Source: [Streptosporangium] indianense (GTDB lineage: Bacteria; Actinomycetota; Actinomycetes; Streptomycetales; Streptomycetaceae). From it: DNA of 34,131 nt. Where the stretch lies: NCBI RefSeq assembly GCF_021474405.1, contig NZ_JAKEIO010000081.1:1-34131 (forward strand), in the 5' to 3' direction. A model generated the notes under the pieces. It was not told where the DNA came from. It did no database searches and saw nothing but the letters and a program-made list of their open reading frames with translations. Both the position numbers and the translations under genes were made by a program. Positions 13,981 through 21,072 of this stretch are shown one piece after another (positions within the stretch are counted from its first letter, which is position 1; every line of letters begins with the position of its first letter).

Positions 13981-15183
13981 TTACACCAGACCGATCCGCA
14001 CCGCGAGCTGCTCGGCCTGCCGGGCGTGCATGGCCCGGGCCCGGCGGATCACCGTCAGGACCAACTGCCGGGCGAGCGGCGTCCGGGCGAGATCCTCAGG
14101 GGCGATCGCCTCCAGGCCGAGGAGCGCGAGGAGCACAGCAGCGTCATCCCGGCGCTGGCTGTGACACGCCGCGACCTCCAGCCCGAACGTGAACTCTCGC
14201 TCCAGCGACGGCAGCCCGCTCGTGTCGATGGCGTCCGCTGTGTGGAGAGCCTCGCCCGTCTCGCCCGCCTCCATCTCGATGGAGACGGCGTGCAGCGCCA
14301 CGTTCGTGGGCCCGAAGACCGTCCGGCCCACGTTGCTGGCGTCCGAGACCTCGCGGGCAGCCGGGGCAGCGTTTTCCCTCAGCCGCTCCCGCGCCTCCCA
14401 CCACCGGCGCCGACGGGCGGCCGCCACCACCGCGACAAGCTGCAGAGCACCGCCCATCGCCTTTCGATCCGCCTCCGCTACCCGGGCGGCGGTCACCTGC
14501 TCGGCGGCCCGTAACGCCAACTCCTCGGCCTCGCCGGGCTGGCCCGCAGCGAGCAGCACATGCCCGAGGTTCCACTGGGCGGCGGCAATGCGCAGCGGGT
14601 CGTCGGCGTCCTCGGCGGCGCGCATCGCCCGGTCGGCGGCGAGGGTGGCCAGGTCGACCCGTCCGGTGCGGCGCAGGTACGAGCGGAGCAGGCAGTACAG
14701 GTCTGAGGCCGCGCGCAGTACGGCGCGGCGCTCTGCCTGGTCCGCTCCCGCCCGGGCGGCGCGCACGGCGTGCTCGGTGTCAGCGACGAGGGCGGGGAGC
14801 GTCTCGGCGGCCCTGGTGAAGCGGTCGCCTGCGGTCTGCCAGCTCTGCCACGCGGCCTCCACTCGGTTCCTCAGCTCGGCTGCCGAGATGGGCGGGGCGC
14901 TGAGCGCCGGGCCGTAGCCGAGGAGTGCGCGACCGACCGCGGCCTCGGCAGTGTCCGTCGACTCCTCCTCGGCCGGCGGCTGCTCCGACAGAAGCGCGGC
15001 CGTGGGTACCCCCAGCTCCTGCGCGAGGGCGTACAGGATGGGCAGCGACGGCACCTTGAGGCCCCGCTCGATCTGCGACAGGTAGTCGGGCGAGATACCG
15101 ACCAGGCCGGCGACCGCGTCCTGCCGGCGCCCGCCGCGGTAGTGGCGGATCCTGTCCCCGATGGGGAGGTCTGCTGCAACCAT
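13981..15183 (-). CDS. XRE-family regulator with TPR-like sensor domain
   Basis: 400 residues. An N-terminal HTH (about 9-65; AGLVGISPDYLSQIERGLKVPS) is followed by an Ala/Leu/Arg-rich all-helical region with TPR-like periodicity, resembling Streptomyces regulators that sense peptides or small ligands. The ATG at 15183 is preceded by GAGGAG; the frame is open about 280 codons further upstream, but that part is the antisense of the HAD gene. It is divergent from the HAD phosphatase with only 81 bases between the starts, so it probably controls both directions. It heads the minus-strand cluster down to the methyltransferase. Confidence 0.85.
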   Translation of the reverse strand: MVAADLPIGDRIRHYRGGRRQDAVAGLVGISPDYLSQIERGLKVPSLPILYALAQELGVPTAALLSEQPPAEEESTDTAEAAVGRALLGYGPALSAPPISAAELRNRVEAAWQSWQTAGDRFTRAAETLPALVADTEHAVRAARAGADQAERRAVLRAASDLYCLLRSYLRRTGRVDLATLAADRAMRAAEDADDPLRIAAAQWNLGHVLLAAGQPGEAEELALRAAEQVTAARVAEADRKAMGGALQLVAVVAAARRRRWWEARERLRENAAPAAREVSDASNVGRTVFGPTNVALHAVSIEMEAGETGEALHTADAIDTSGLPSLEREFTFGLEVAACHSQRRDDAAVLLALLGLEAIAPEDLARTPLARQLVLTVIRRARAMHARQAEQLAVRIGLV

Positions 15184-15264
15184 GCGCCTGCTCCTCGCTG
15201 CTTGTTCCGAGCGTAGGGTGCCCGCTGCGTGGGGACCGGGAGTTCGTGAAGAGGGGAGGCACTG

Positions 15265-15933
15265 GTGCCTGAACTGGTGTTGTGGGACATCGACCACACG
15301 TTGATGGCGACTCGAGGACTCGGCGGCGAGCTGTGGGCCGAGGCGTTCGAGCAGGTAACCGGCGTGGCGCTGCGCGAGCAGGCCTCTGTGACCGGGTCGA
15401 CGGAACGCGTGATCCTGCGGGAGACCGCGCGGCTGCACGACATCCTTTACAGCGACGACCTGTTCGGGCGGTTCGCTGACGCGCTCGGTGCCGTGCACGT
15501 CCGGCGGGCGGCCGAGATGCGCGAGCGGGGCCACGCGCTGCCGGGCGCTGCCGCGGCGCTCGCTGCTCTCGCGGACCGGGGCGTGCGGCAGTCCGTGGTG
15601 ACCGGCAACGTCCGCCAGGCCGCCGAGGTGAAGCTGGCTGTGTTCGGGCTCGACGCCTACCTGCGGCTCAACGAAGGGGCGTACGGCGAGGACGGGGACG
15701 GGCGGCCCGAGTTGCTGCGTGCGGCCCTTAAGCGGGCGGGTGTGGCCTCGCAGGACGCTGTGTTCCTGGGAGATACCCCGGCGGACGTCGCAGGGGGGCG
15801 CGAGGCCGGCGTTCGAGTGGTGGCGGTCGCGACGGGCAAGACCTCGGCGAGCGACCTGCGGGCAGCTGGCGCCCACTTCGTGCTGGAAGGGCTGTCGGAC
15901 ACTGGCCGGGCTCTCGCCGCCATCGGTGTATGA
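15265..15933 (+). CDS. HAD-superfamily phosphatase
   Basis: 222-residue cytosolic hydrolase. Motif I is WDIDHTL with nucleophile D8 and acid/base D10, motif II is VVTGN, and the C-terminal acidic motif is GDTPADV. A cap domain of phosphoglycolate-phosphatase type lies between motifs I and II. It starts at GTG 15265 after a strong GAGGGGAGG at 15251-15259. It is transcribed away from the XRE-TPR regulator. The natural substrate is not predictable; small phosphorylated metabolites are usual for the family. Confidence 0.85.
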   Translation: MPELVLWDIDHTLMATRGLGGELWAEAFEQVTGVALREQASVTGSTERVILRETARLHDILYSDDLFGRFADALGAVHVRRAAEMRERGHALPGAAAALAALADRGVRQSVVTGNVRQAAEVKLAVFGLDAYLRLNEGAYGEDGDGRPELLRAALKRAGVASQDAVFLGDTPADVAGGREAGVRVVAVATGKTSASDLRAAGAHFVLEGLSDTGRALAAIGV

Positions 15934-16001
15934 CGAACCGCTGCTGCGCGGCCTCGCTGGCTGCGCGGCAGCGATGACAGGTGCTCGATGGGGGGCGACC
16001 G

Positions 16002-16589
16002 CTAGTTCTTGGGAATCGCCCACTCAACGGTGTCGCGGTCTGCTCTGCCGTAGACGACGCTGTCGGGTCGGCTCCCACGCTCGATGTCGAATGTGATCTT
16101 GCCTCGGAGGCAGTCACCAGGGTTGACGGTGGCGCCGTTGGTTGCGTACTCGGGCTTGGGCACGCCGGAACCGCTGAAGATGGGGGCGTCCAGGCGCGTG
16201 TCATCAGGGAAGCCGAGCGCCCACGGCTCCTGAGAGACCGTCACGGAGCTGCTCTTTGAGTCCACACACACCTTCACTTCCAGCACGGCCCACTCCGGGT
16301 TCTTGGAGTCGGCGATGTCTTCCGGTAGGCCGACGTCGTCGGCGGGCTGGGTGTAGCTGAGGACGGTCGTGGTACCGCTGATCGGGCTGCCGTCCTCGTC
16401 GGTGTCGGCCCACTTCCAGCCGGAGCCGAACCGGAGCGGTTCGGGAGGCGCCGACGCCTCCGCAGGGGCCTTATAGCTGGCCGCTTGGCTGGGTTTGTCG
16501 GCGTTGCTCTGTGTGGTGCTGTCACCGTCGTTGCAGGCAGTGAGGGTGAGCAGCAGGACTGCAATAGCAGTGATGGCGCGGGTACGCAT
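16002..16589 (-). CDS. secreted lipoprotein of unknown function
   Basis: 195 residues with a lipoprotein signal peptide ending in the lipobox LTAC (C19), followed by a Ser/Pro/Ala-rich linker and a soluble domain of about 140 residues. Two cysteines (in VKVCVDS and GDCLRG) may form a disulfide across the domain. The pattern (acidic, beta-rich, PEWAVLEVKVC) resembles DUF4352-like extracellular immunoglobulin-fold lipoproteins of actinobacteria, but I cannot confirm the family. The ATG at 16589 follows AGGGGG. It is convergent with the HAD gene and stands alone on its strand with a 116-base gap upstream. Confidence 0.78.
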   Translation of the reverse strand: MRTRAITAIAVLLLTLTACNDGDSTTQSNADKPSQAASYKAPAEASAPPEPLRFGSGWKWADTDEDGSPISGTTTVLSYTQPADDVGLPEDIADSKNPEWAVLEVKVCVDSKSSSVTVSQEPWALGFPDDTRLDAPIFSGSGVPKPEYATNGATVNPGDCLRGKITFDIERGSRPDSVVYGRADRDTVEWAIPKN

Positions 16590-16705
16590 GATCCCCCTGA
16601 GGTGCTGTGTGTCGAGAGGGCATCATGCGTCCCGTAAAGAGCGCCGGTGGGGCGTGTAGCCGTGTTGTGACCCGGCGTTCGTATGAGCAGGTATCTACCG
16701 GCCTC

Positions 16706-17062
16706 TCATGCGTGCTCCAACTCGCAGTTCAGGCAGTAGGTGGCGTGCGTCAGGTTCGGGCAGCCAGGCGTAGCGCATACCGTCGACGGCGGGTCGCCGT
16801 CCCTGATACTGACCGACGTCTGCCCCCTCATGAGAGCCTCCAGGACGAGCCTCGCGTGACGCTGCTCGCGAGCCACACCGCGGTCTCCGATCAAGTCGTC
16901 CAGCGGTACGGGTCTGTCCGCCAGGTAGTCCTCGTGCAAGCTGCGGAGCAGCTTCCAAAGGGGTTCGTCCTCTCCGCCGTTGACCTTCAGGTCGTAGGCG
17001 GTGATGAGTGCGTAGATCCGCTCGTAGTCGTGACGTCCGATCGGACGTTCCTCCATGGTCAT
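16706..17062 (-). CDS. small protein with C-terminal zinc-finger motif
   Basis: 118 residues, unrecognised family. An N-terminal helical region (YERIYALITAYDLKV, LLRSLHEDYLADR) is followed by a C-terminal C96-x4-C101-x8-C110-x2-C113 cluster that should bind zinc. Two in-frame ATGs (17062 and 17056) are possible; AGGG upstream fits the second slightly better. It lies in the island between the lipoprotein and the repeat-containing zinc protein, all on the minus strand. Confidence 0.65.
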   Translation of the reverse strand: MTMEERPIGRHDYERIYALITAYDLKVNGGEDEPLWKLLRSLHEDYLADRPVPLDDLIGDRGVAREQRHARLVLEALMRGQTSVSIRDGDPPSTVCATPGCPNLTHATYCLNCELEHA

Positions 17063-17147
17063 GCCCTGAGTGTGCCTGCCCGTTTCGGCAGTACCGGAAG
17101 GGGGGAGGCGCTGGACACAGCGATGCCCCGCCAGAGTCGGTCAGGCC

Positions 17148-17720
17148 TTAGCTGCCGTGCGGGTAGCTGCATCGATATCCCGCCTTCCACTCGGCGAGCG
17201 AGCGTGGATTCCAGGCCGCGCGTACGGGGCGCCCGGCGAGGGGGAACCAGTCACAGAACACGCCGTCCCACTGATCGGTGAAGTGCTCCCACCCGTACTC
17301 GCCGTCGCAGGCTGGCTGACCGCAACTCCCGCACACCACGACTTCGCCAGTGAAGTCTCGGAACCGGCCCCGCCAATGGCCCCCGTCGCACGCGGAGCCG
17401 GTCGGCGAGAACGGCAACGGGTACTCCTGCCGCACGCTGTCGAGGGCGAAGGAGTGCTTCCAGTCCATCCGGAGCAGCCCGACAGCGGCCGGGTACGCCG
17501 GGCAGAACACGCCCCTGTCTTGTTCGGCGAAGTGGCTTGCCCCCTGCGAACTGCGGTATGCGGGCTGGGCGCAGGCGCTGCAGATGTGGATATCCCCCTG
17601 GTAGGCTCCGATGCTCATACCCGGCGCAGCGAGCGTGTGTTGGCGAGCTTGGGTGTAGCGGGCGCCGGAGTCGGCTGCGGCAGCGCGGATGTCTTGCTTC
17701 CGGCGACGATTTCGGGTCAT
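17148..17720 (-). CDS. hypothetical protein with two tandem C-x2-C-x12-H-x9-C modules
   Basis: 190 residues. The basic N-terminus (MTRNRRRKQDIRAAAADSG...YTQARQH) resembles a short Arg-rich motif that I recall from many Streptomyces plasmid and island proteins. The rest is an internal duplication: C47/C50/H63/C73 and C130/C133/H146/C156 have identical spacing, and both copies contain CxxC[AG]QPA, HF[AT][ED]Q and GVFC. Each copy probably binds one zinc. The function is unknown; nucleic-acid or protein binding is possible. The ATG at 17720 follows GGGAGGAC. It is the first minus-strand gene facing the 348-bp divergent region. Confidence 0.75.
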   Translation of the reverse strand: MTRNRRRKQDIRAAAADSGARYTQARQHTLAAPGMSIGAYQGDIHICSACAQPAYRSSQGASHFAEQDRGVFCPAYPAAVGLLRMDWKHSFALDSVRQEYPLPFSPTGSACDGGHWRGRFRDFTGEVVVCGSCGQPACDGEYGWEHFTDQWDGVFCDWFPLAGRPVRAAWNPRSLAEWKAGYRCSYPHGS

Positions 17721-18068
17721 CGGGGAGTCCTCCCTGGCGCGCCCACGCCCGCGCCGAAGCGAGGAGAAGTTTCAGTGATCGTGCGCGATTCGGAGAACCT
17801 TGTCCGCCTGCGGGGCGTGGGTGCTGGTCCGCGGGGATTCCGGCGTGCGCTGCCGCCTCGGCGGGAGCATACAGGCGTGCGGGGCCTTGTGGCGCACGAC
17901 GCCGGTTGGATGGAGCGAACGAGCACCCCTCTAATCGCATGGGGTATGCGGTTAGAGGGCACTGAACTGCACTTTTGCGGTTGATGGCACTGGCTTGGCA
18001 CGTCTCTGGATGCGTCTCGCGGGTCGGGGTGGTGCACTCGGTACAGGGGGTTGTCGGCTGGAGGTGCT
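17721..18068. other. 348-bp divergent intergenic region with inverted repeat
   Basis: No convincing gene is present. The region contains an inverted repeat: CCCTCTAATCGCAT at 17927-17940 and ATGCGGTTAGAGGG at 17946-17959, 13 of 14 positions complementary around a 5-base loop. It carries the same CCCCTCTA motif (17926-17933) as the array at 18569-18706. Lying between divergent starts, it is more likely an operator than a terminator. Confidence 0.6.
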
Positions 18069-18533
18069 ATGGCTGGCAGCGAGAGAGGCCGTGGCCCGCG
18101 CTGGCGGGTGCGGCGACAGTGGGCGCGCATGGGCGTGTTGGGCCGCATCGTGGCCATCGCGCTGGGGTTACTGATTGCGTTCATCGTGTTGGGCGGCGCG
18201 CTGGAAGCGTGCGGGGCGACGGAGGACAAGCCCGAAGAGCCGCCTGTGACGAGCAACAGCGTGGACCCGTCGCCCCCTGCATCGCCAGATGCGACCGGGC
18301 TGCCGACCGCGGATACCGAGGTGCCTACGGTGCCCACCGCCACGGATACGGAGACCGAGACGGCGACCGAGGAAGCGACGTCGGATCCGCCAGAGAGCAG
18401 TCCGGCCGCGGATGTGTACTACGAGAATTGCGACGAGGCCCGGGCCGCCGGCGCAGCCCCCGTGTTTGCTGGCGATCCCGGGTACGGGCCGCACCTGGAC
18501 CGTGACGGCGACGGGGTCGCGTGCGAACCCTGA
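18069..18533 (+). CDS. membrane-anchored excalibur calcium-binding domain protein
   Basis: 154 residues. A basic N-terminus is followed by one transmembrane helix (about 29-50; IVAIALGLLIAFIVLGG), a long Pro/Thr/Glu-rich extracellular linker, and a C-terminal excalibur domain (YYENCDEARAAG...YGPHLDRDGDGVACEP) with the DxDGDGxxC calcium-binding loop. This domain is common at the ends of actinobacterial and phage- or island-encoded surface proteins. The ATG at 18069 follows GGAGGTGCT. It is convergent with the translocase relic across the nested palindromes. Confidence 0.85.
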   Translation: MAGSERGRGPRWRVRRQWARMGVLGRIVAIALGLLIAFIVLGGALEACGATEDKPEEPPVTSNSVDPSPPASPDATGLPTADTEVPTVPTATDTETETATEEATSDPPESSPAADVYYENCDEARAAGAAPVFAGDPGYGPHLDRDGDGVACEP

Positions 18534-18568
18534 TCCGGCGCGGGAGCGGCTCCGAGAGATGCGCCTTT

Positions 18569-18706
18569 CACCCCCTCTAGGGCCACTACTTCGCAGGTCA
18601 GCGGCCACTACACCCCCCTATACGCGGGTAGCGGCCCCCCTCTAGATCCACTGGTGTGGGTAGAGGGGGGCCGCAGGGCGTTCCGGGGTCGGTTGTAGAG
18701 GGGGTG
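18569..18706. repeat. nested palindrome with four CCCCTCTA iterons
   Basis: The inner arms GCGGCCCCCCTCTA (18631-18644) and 18661-18674 are perfect 14-bp inverse complements with a 16-base loop. The outer arms CACCCCCTCTA (18569-18579) and TAGAGGGGGTG (18696-18706) are perfect 11-bp complements. CCCCTCTA thus occurs at 18572, 18637, 18661 (inverted) and 18696 (inverted). It lies between the convergent excalibur and translocase genes, so it may be a bidirectional terminator, but the iteration and the related site at 17926 suggest a binding array or transfer locus. Confidence 0.75.
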
Positions 18707-18711
18707 GGGGT

Positions 18712-19853
18712 CTACCGGGCGTCGAGCAGCTCGGGCGGAACGGCGGCCTCGAGGTCCTCGCGGCGGTAGCCCGCAAGGTTCTTCCCGCAGATGTTCACCT
18801 GCTTCGTCGTGCGCTTCACGCCCGCGTCCTCGAGCTCGCGGGCGAGACGCTCGGCGTCCCAGCGCCGTAGTCCTCGTCGTGGTTCTCCAGCCGCTGCAGC
18901 AGGTCGACGGTGTGCATGCGGGCGGCGTGCCGCATGACGGTGAGGCAGTCGGACAGCACCGCGGCGATGGACACGCCGGCCTGGTCGGCTGCGGCGGTCA
19001 CGTCCTGGGTGGCGTCGCCGGTCAGCTGGTTGTGCTTCTGCCGCAGCGTGCGGCCGCGCTGGCACAGCTCGGCGAACCCGGGCCCGTCGAGGAAGTCGGC
19101 CCGCACGGTGACGAACGAGGCGGGGCCGGTGACCAGCCTGGTGCCCTTGTGCTCCTCGGAGAGGACGGAGGCGTCGGCGCCTTGGGCGGCCTTGCCCTTG
19201 CCGAGCACCATGTCGGACGAGGTCTGGTCGACGACCTGCGTCGAGTACCGCAGGGTGATGATCTCCCGCAGCTTGGTGGGCACGCTGTCGGCGTCGGGCC
19301 GTTGGGAGGCGAAGTTGCAGATGAACCCGGCCGCCGGGCCGCGCCGGGCGATGCGGCACAGGTCGTTGATGACCTGCTCGCGGTCGTCGCGCTCCATCAC
19401 CGTGAAGTATTCCTGCAGCTCGTCGATCGTCACGAAGATGACCGGCAGGTTGCACTTCTCGACGATCCCAGGGGTCAGCTTGCCCTCAGGGCACACCGAC
19501 ACGGGCAGGCCGCGCAGCAGGACGAAGCGGCGCTCCATCTCCTCCAGCAGCTCCTTCAGCATGGCTTTCAGGGTGTCGACGGCGTCATCCTCGGCGCCCA
19601 TCACCAGCCGGTGCGCTACGGCCTTCATGGGCATCCAGTCGGCGCCGCCCTTGCCGTCGGCGACGTAGTGCCGCACGTAGGGGTCGAGCAGACCGGCCGC
19701 GGTCATGAGGCGCTGCGTGAACGTCTTGCCCCGGCGCGGGAGGCCGCCGAAGAACAGCGACTGCCACATGACGGGCACGGTGATGCGGCCGGCCGGAGCA
19801 GGAGCCGTCAGCTTCTGCCTGAGGATCCCGCCGGGCGTCGTCTCACACTCGTC
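18712..19853 (-). pseudogene. 5'-truncated, frameshifted FtsK/TraB-like conjugative translocase relic
   Basis: The remaining product matches the motor part of FtsK/SpoIIIE-type transfer proteins of actinomycete integrative elements: Walker A FGGLPRRGKTF just after the present N-terminus, Walker B VIFVTIDEL, then RRGPAAGFICNFASQRPDADSVP. Family-like sequence continues upstream of the GTG at 19778 (GGILRQKLTAPAPAGRITVPVM) to about 19837, and the frame is closed by a stop at 19854-19856, so the N-terminal half is missing. Near 18867 one base appears lost: the reading frame after ENHDEDY exits, while RRWDAERLARELEDAG continues in another frame to the TAG at 18712. The protein is therefore very unlikely to support transfer. 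A sequencing error could explain the frameshift but not the 5' loss. Confidence 0.8.
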
Positions 19854-19914
19854 TCACACACCTGCTCTCAGACGGCGTCGAATAGGCAGGTGACATGGGC
19901 TTTTGCGGACGCCA

Positions 19915-19968
19915 CGCATAACAGGCGGACACCATGGACGACTCGTAGAGTCGACCCATGGATCTGCC
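19915..19968 (+). repeat. right flanking imperfect direct repeat (attR-like)
   Basis: CGCATA-ACA-GGCGGAC (19915-19930) and TCGACCCATGG (19951-19961) match the left copy. Here the ATG in the core is the start codon of the DNA ligase, and TAGAGT (19946-19951) lies 6 bases before it as a -10-like element. Confidence 0.6.
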
Positions 19969-21022
19969 GGTGATGCCCCCTGTCCTGCCGATGCTCGCCA
20001 AGTCCGTGGCGGCGATCCCCGAGGGCATGCAGTACGAGGCGAAGTGGGACGGCTTCCGGGCGATCGTGTTCCGCGACGGGGACGAGGTCGAGCTGGGCAG
20101 CCGCACCGGCAAGCCCTTGACCAGGTACTTTCCCGAGCTGGTGACAGCCGTACGGGAGAGGCTGCCGCAGCGGTGCGTGGTGGACGGGGAGATCGTGATC
20201 GCGCGCGAGGGGCATCTGGACTTCGACGCGCTGACGGAGCGGATCCACCCGGCGGACTCCCGGGTGCGGATGCTGGCGGAGCGGACACCGGCTTCGCTGG
20301 TCGTGTTCGACCTGCTCGCACTGGGCGACGAGTCGCTGATGGACGCGCCGCTGACCGAGCGGCGGGAGCGGCTCACCGAGGCGCTGTCCGGGGTGCGGGC
20401 ACCGGTGCACCTGGCACCGGCGACCACCGACATCGAGGTGGCGCGGCAGTGGTTCGAGGAGTACGAGGGGGCCGGTCTCGACGGCGTCATCGCCAAGCCG
20501 CCCGCCGTGCGCTACCGGCCGGACGAGCGGGCCATGTTCAAGGTCAAGCACGAGCGGACGGCGGACGTCGTGGTCGCCGGGTACCGCCTGCACAAGAGCG
20601 GCCCCGTCGTCGGTTCGCTGCTGCTCGGCCTGTACGACGACCGGGGCACCCTCCAGCACGTGGGGGTGTCCGCCGCCTTCACGATGAAGCGGCGTGCCGA
20701 ACTCGTGGAGGAGTTGGAGCCGCTGCGCCTGGACGATGCGAGCGGGCACCCGTGGGCCGCCTGGTCGGACGAGACCGCCCACGAGAAGGCCCGGCTGCCC
20801 GGGGCACCGAGCCGCTGGTCGGGGCGGAAGGACCTGTCGTGGGTGCCGCTGCGGCCGGACCGGGTGGCCGAGGTGGCGTACGACCACATGGAGAACGGGC
20901 AGCGTTTCCGGCACACCGCCCGTTTCCGCCGGTGGCGCCCGGACCGGACCCCCGAGAGCTGCACGTACGCACAACTGGAGGAGCCGGTCCGTTACGACCT
21001 GGCGCAGATCCTGGGCGTATAG
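19958..21022 (+). CDS. ATP-dependent DNA ligase (NHEJ-associated)
   Basis: 354-residue ligase that seals breaks with AMP transfer. The nucleotidyltransferase motif I is YEAKWDGFR with the adenylated lysine K29, motif III/IIIa is VVDGEIVI...DFDAL, motif IV is GLDGVIAK and motif V is MFKVKHERTADVVVAGY, followed by an OB-fold domain. It is of the stand-alone type that pairs with the separate LigD-like polymerase at 10813-11844. There is no Shine-Dalgarno sequence before the ATG at 19958; TAGAGT ends 6 bases upstream, suggesting a leaderless mRNA. The island border repeat coincides with the start codon, so its present promoter may come from the element. No truncation is visible. Confidence 0.9.
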   Translation: MDLPVMPPVLPMLAKSVAAIPEGMQYEAKWDGFRAIVFRDGDEVELGSRTGKPLTRYFPELVTAVRERLPQRCVVDGEIVIAREGHLDFDALTERIHPADSRVRMLAERTPASLVVFDLLALGDESLMDAPLTERRERLTEALSGVRAPVHLAPATTDIEVARQWFEEYEGAGLDGVIAKPPAVRYRPDERAMFKVKHERTADVVVAGYRLHKSGPVVGSLLLGLYDDRGTLQHVGVSAAFTMKRRAELVEELEPLRLDDASGHPWAAWSDETAHEKARLPGAPSRWSGRKDLSWVPLRPDRVAEVAYDHMENGQRFRHTARFRRWRPDRTPESCTYAQLEEPVRYDLAQILGV

Positions 21023-21030
21023 CGGCGCAT

Positions 21031-21047
21031 AGCCGCGCACAGCGGCT
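21031..21047. terminator. short hairpin between convergent ligase and alcohol dehydrogenase genes
   Basis: AGCCGC at 21031-21036 pairs with GCGGCT at 21042-21047 around a 5-base loop in the 50-base convergent gap. It is a modest stem, so confidence is limited. Confidence 0.45.
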
Positions 21048-21072
21048 CACACGGCGCCGAGGGCCCGAGCCC

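Larger units (their letters stand above)
11876..19968. mobile_element. decayed 8-kb integrative (AICE-like) island splitting the NHEJ locus
   Basis: The segment lies between imperfect direct repeats (11876-11928 and 19915-19968), 8.04 kb apart. It contains a truncated FtsK/TraB-like translocase, a hallmark of actinomycete conjugative elements, and cargo genes of accessory type. It separates the LigD-like polymerase from its ligase. AT content and codon use are visibly less extreme than in the flanks, especially over 15.9-18.7 kb. No integrase, excisionase or replication gene is recognisable, so it should be immobile. Exact borders are inferred from the repeats and could be off by tens of bases. 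Confidence 0.65.

Noticed and set aside
12076..15933. Complete RiPP biosynthetic cluster around the methyltransferase
   Set aside because: No precursor with a clear leader/core, no cyclase, dehydratase, radical-SAM or transporter gene is present; kept only as a loose possibility.
15184..16023. Upstream extension of the XRE regulator frame by 280 codons
   Set aside because: It is antisense to the HAD phosphatase; the ATG at 15183 has a proper ribosome site and begins at the HTH domain.
17717..18343. 208-codon minus-strand open frame across the island intergenic region
   Set aside because: It covers the antisense of the excalibur gene and the palindrome, lacks a ribosome site and has no family features.
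18879..19973. Plus-strand open frame opposite the translocase relic
   Set aside because: No domain similarity; the minus strand shows Walker motifs in the expected order.
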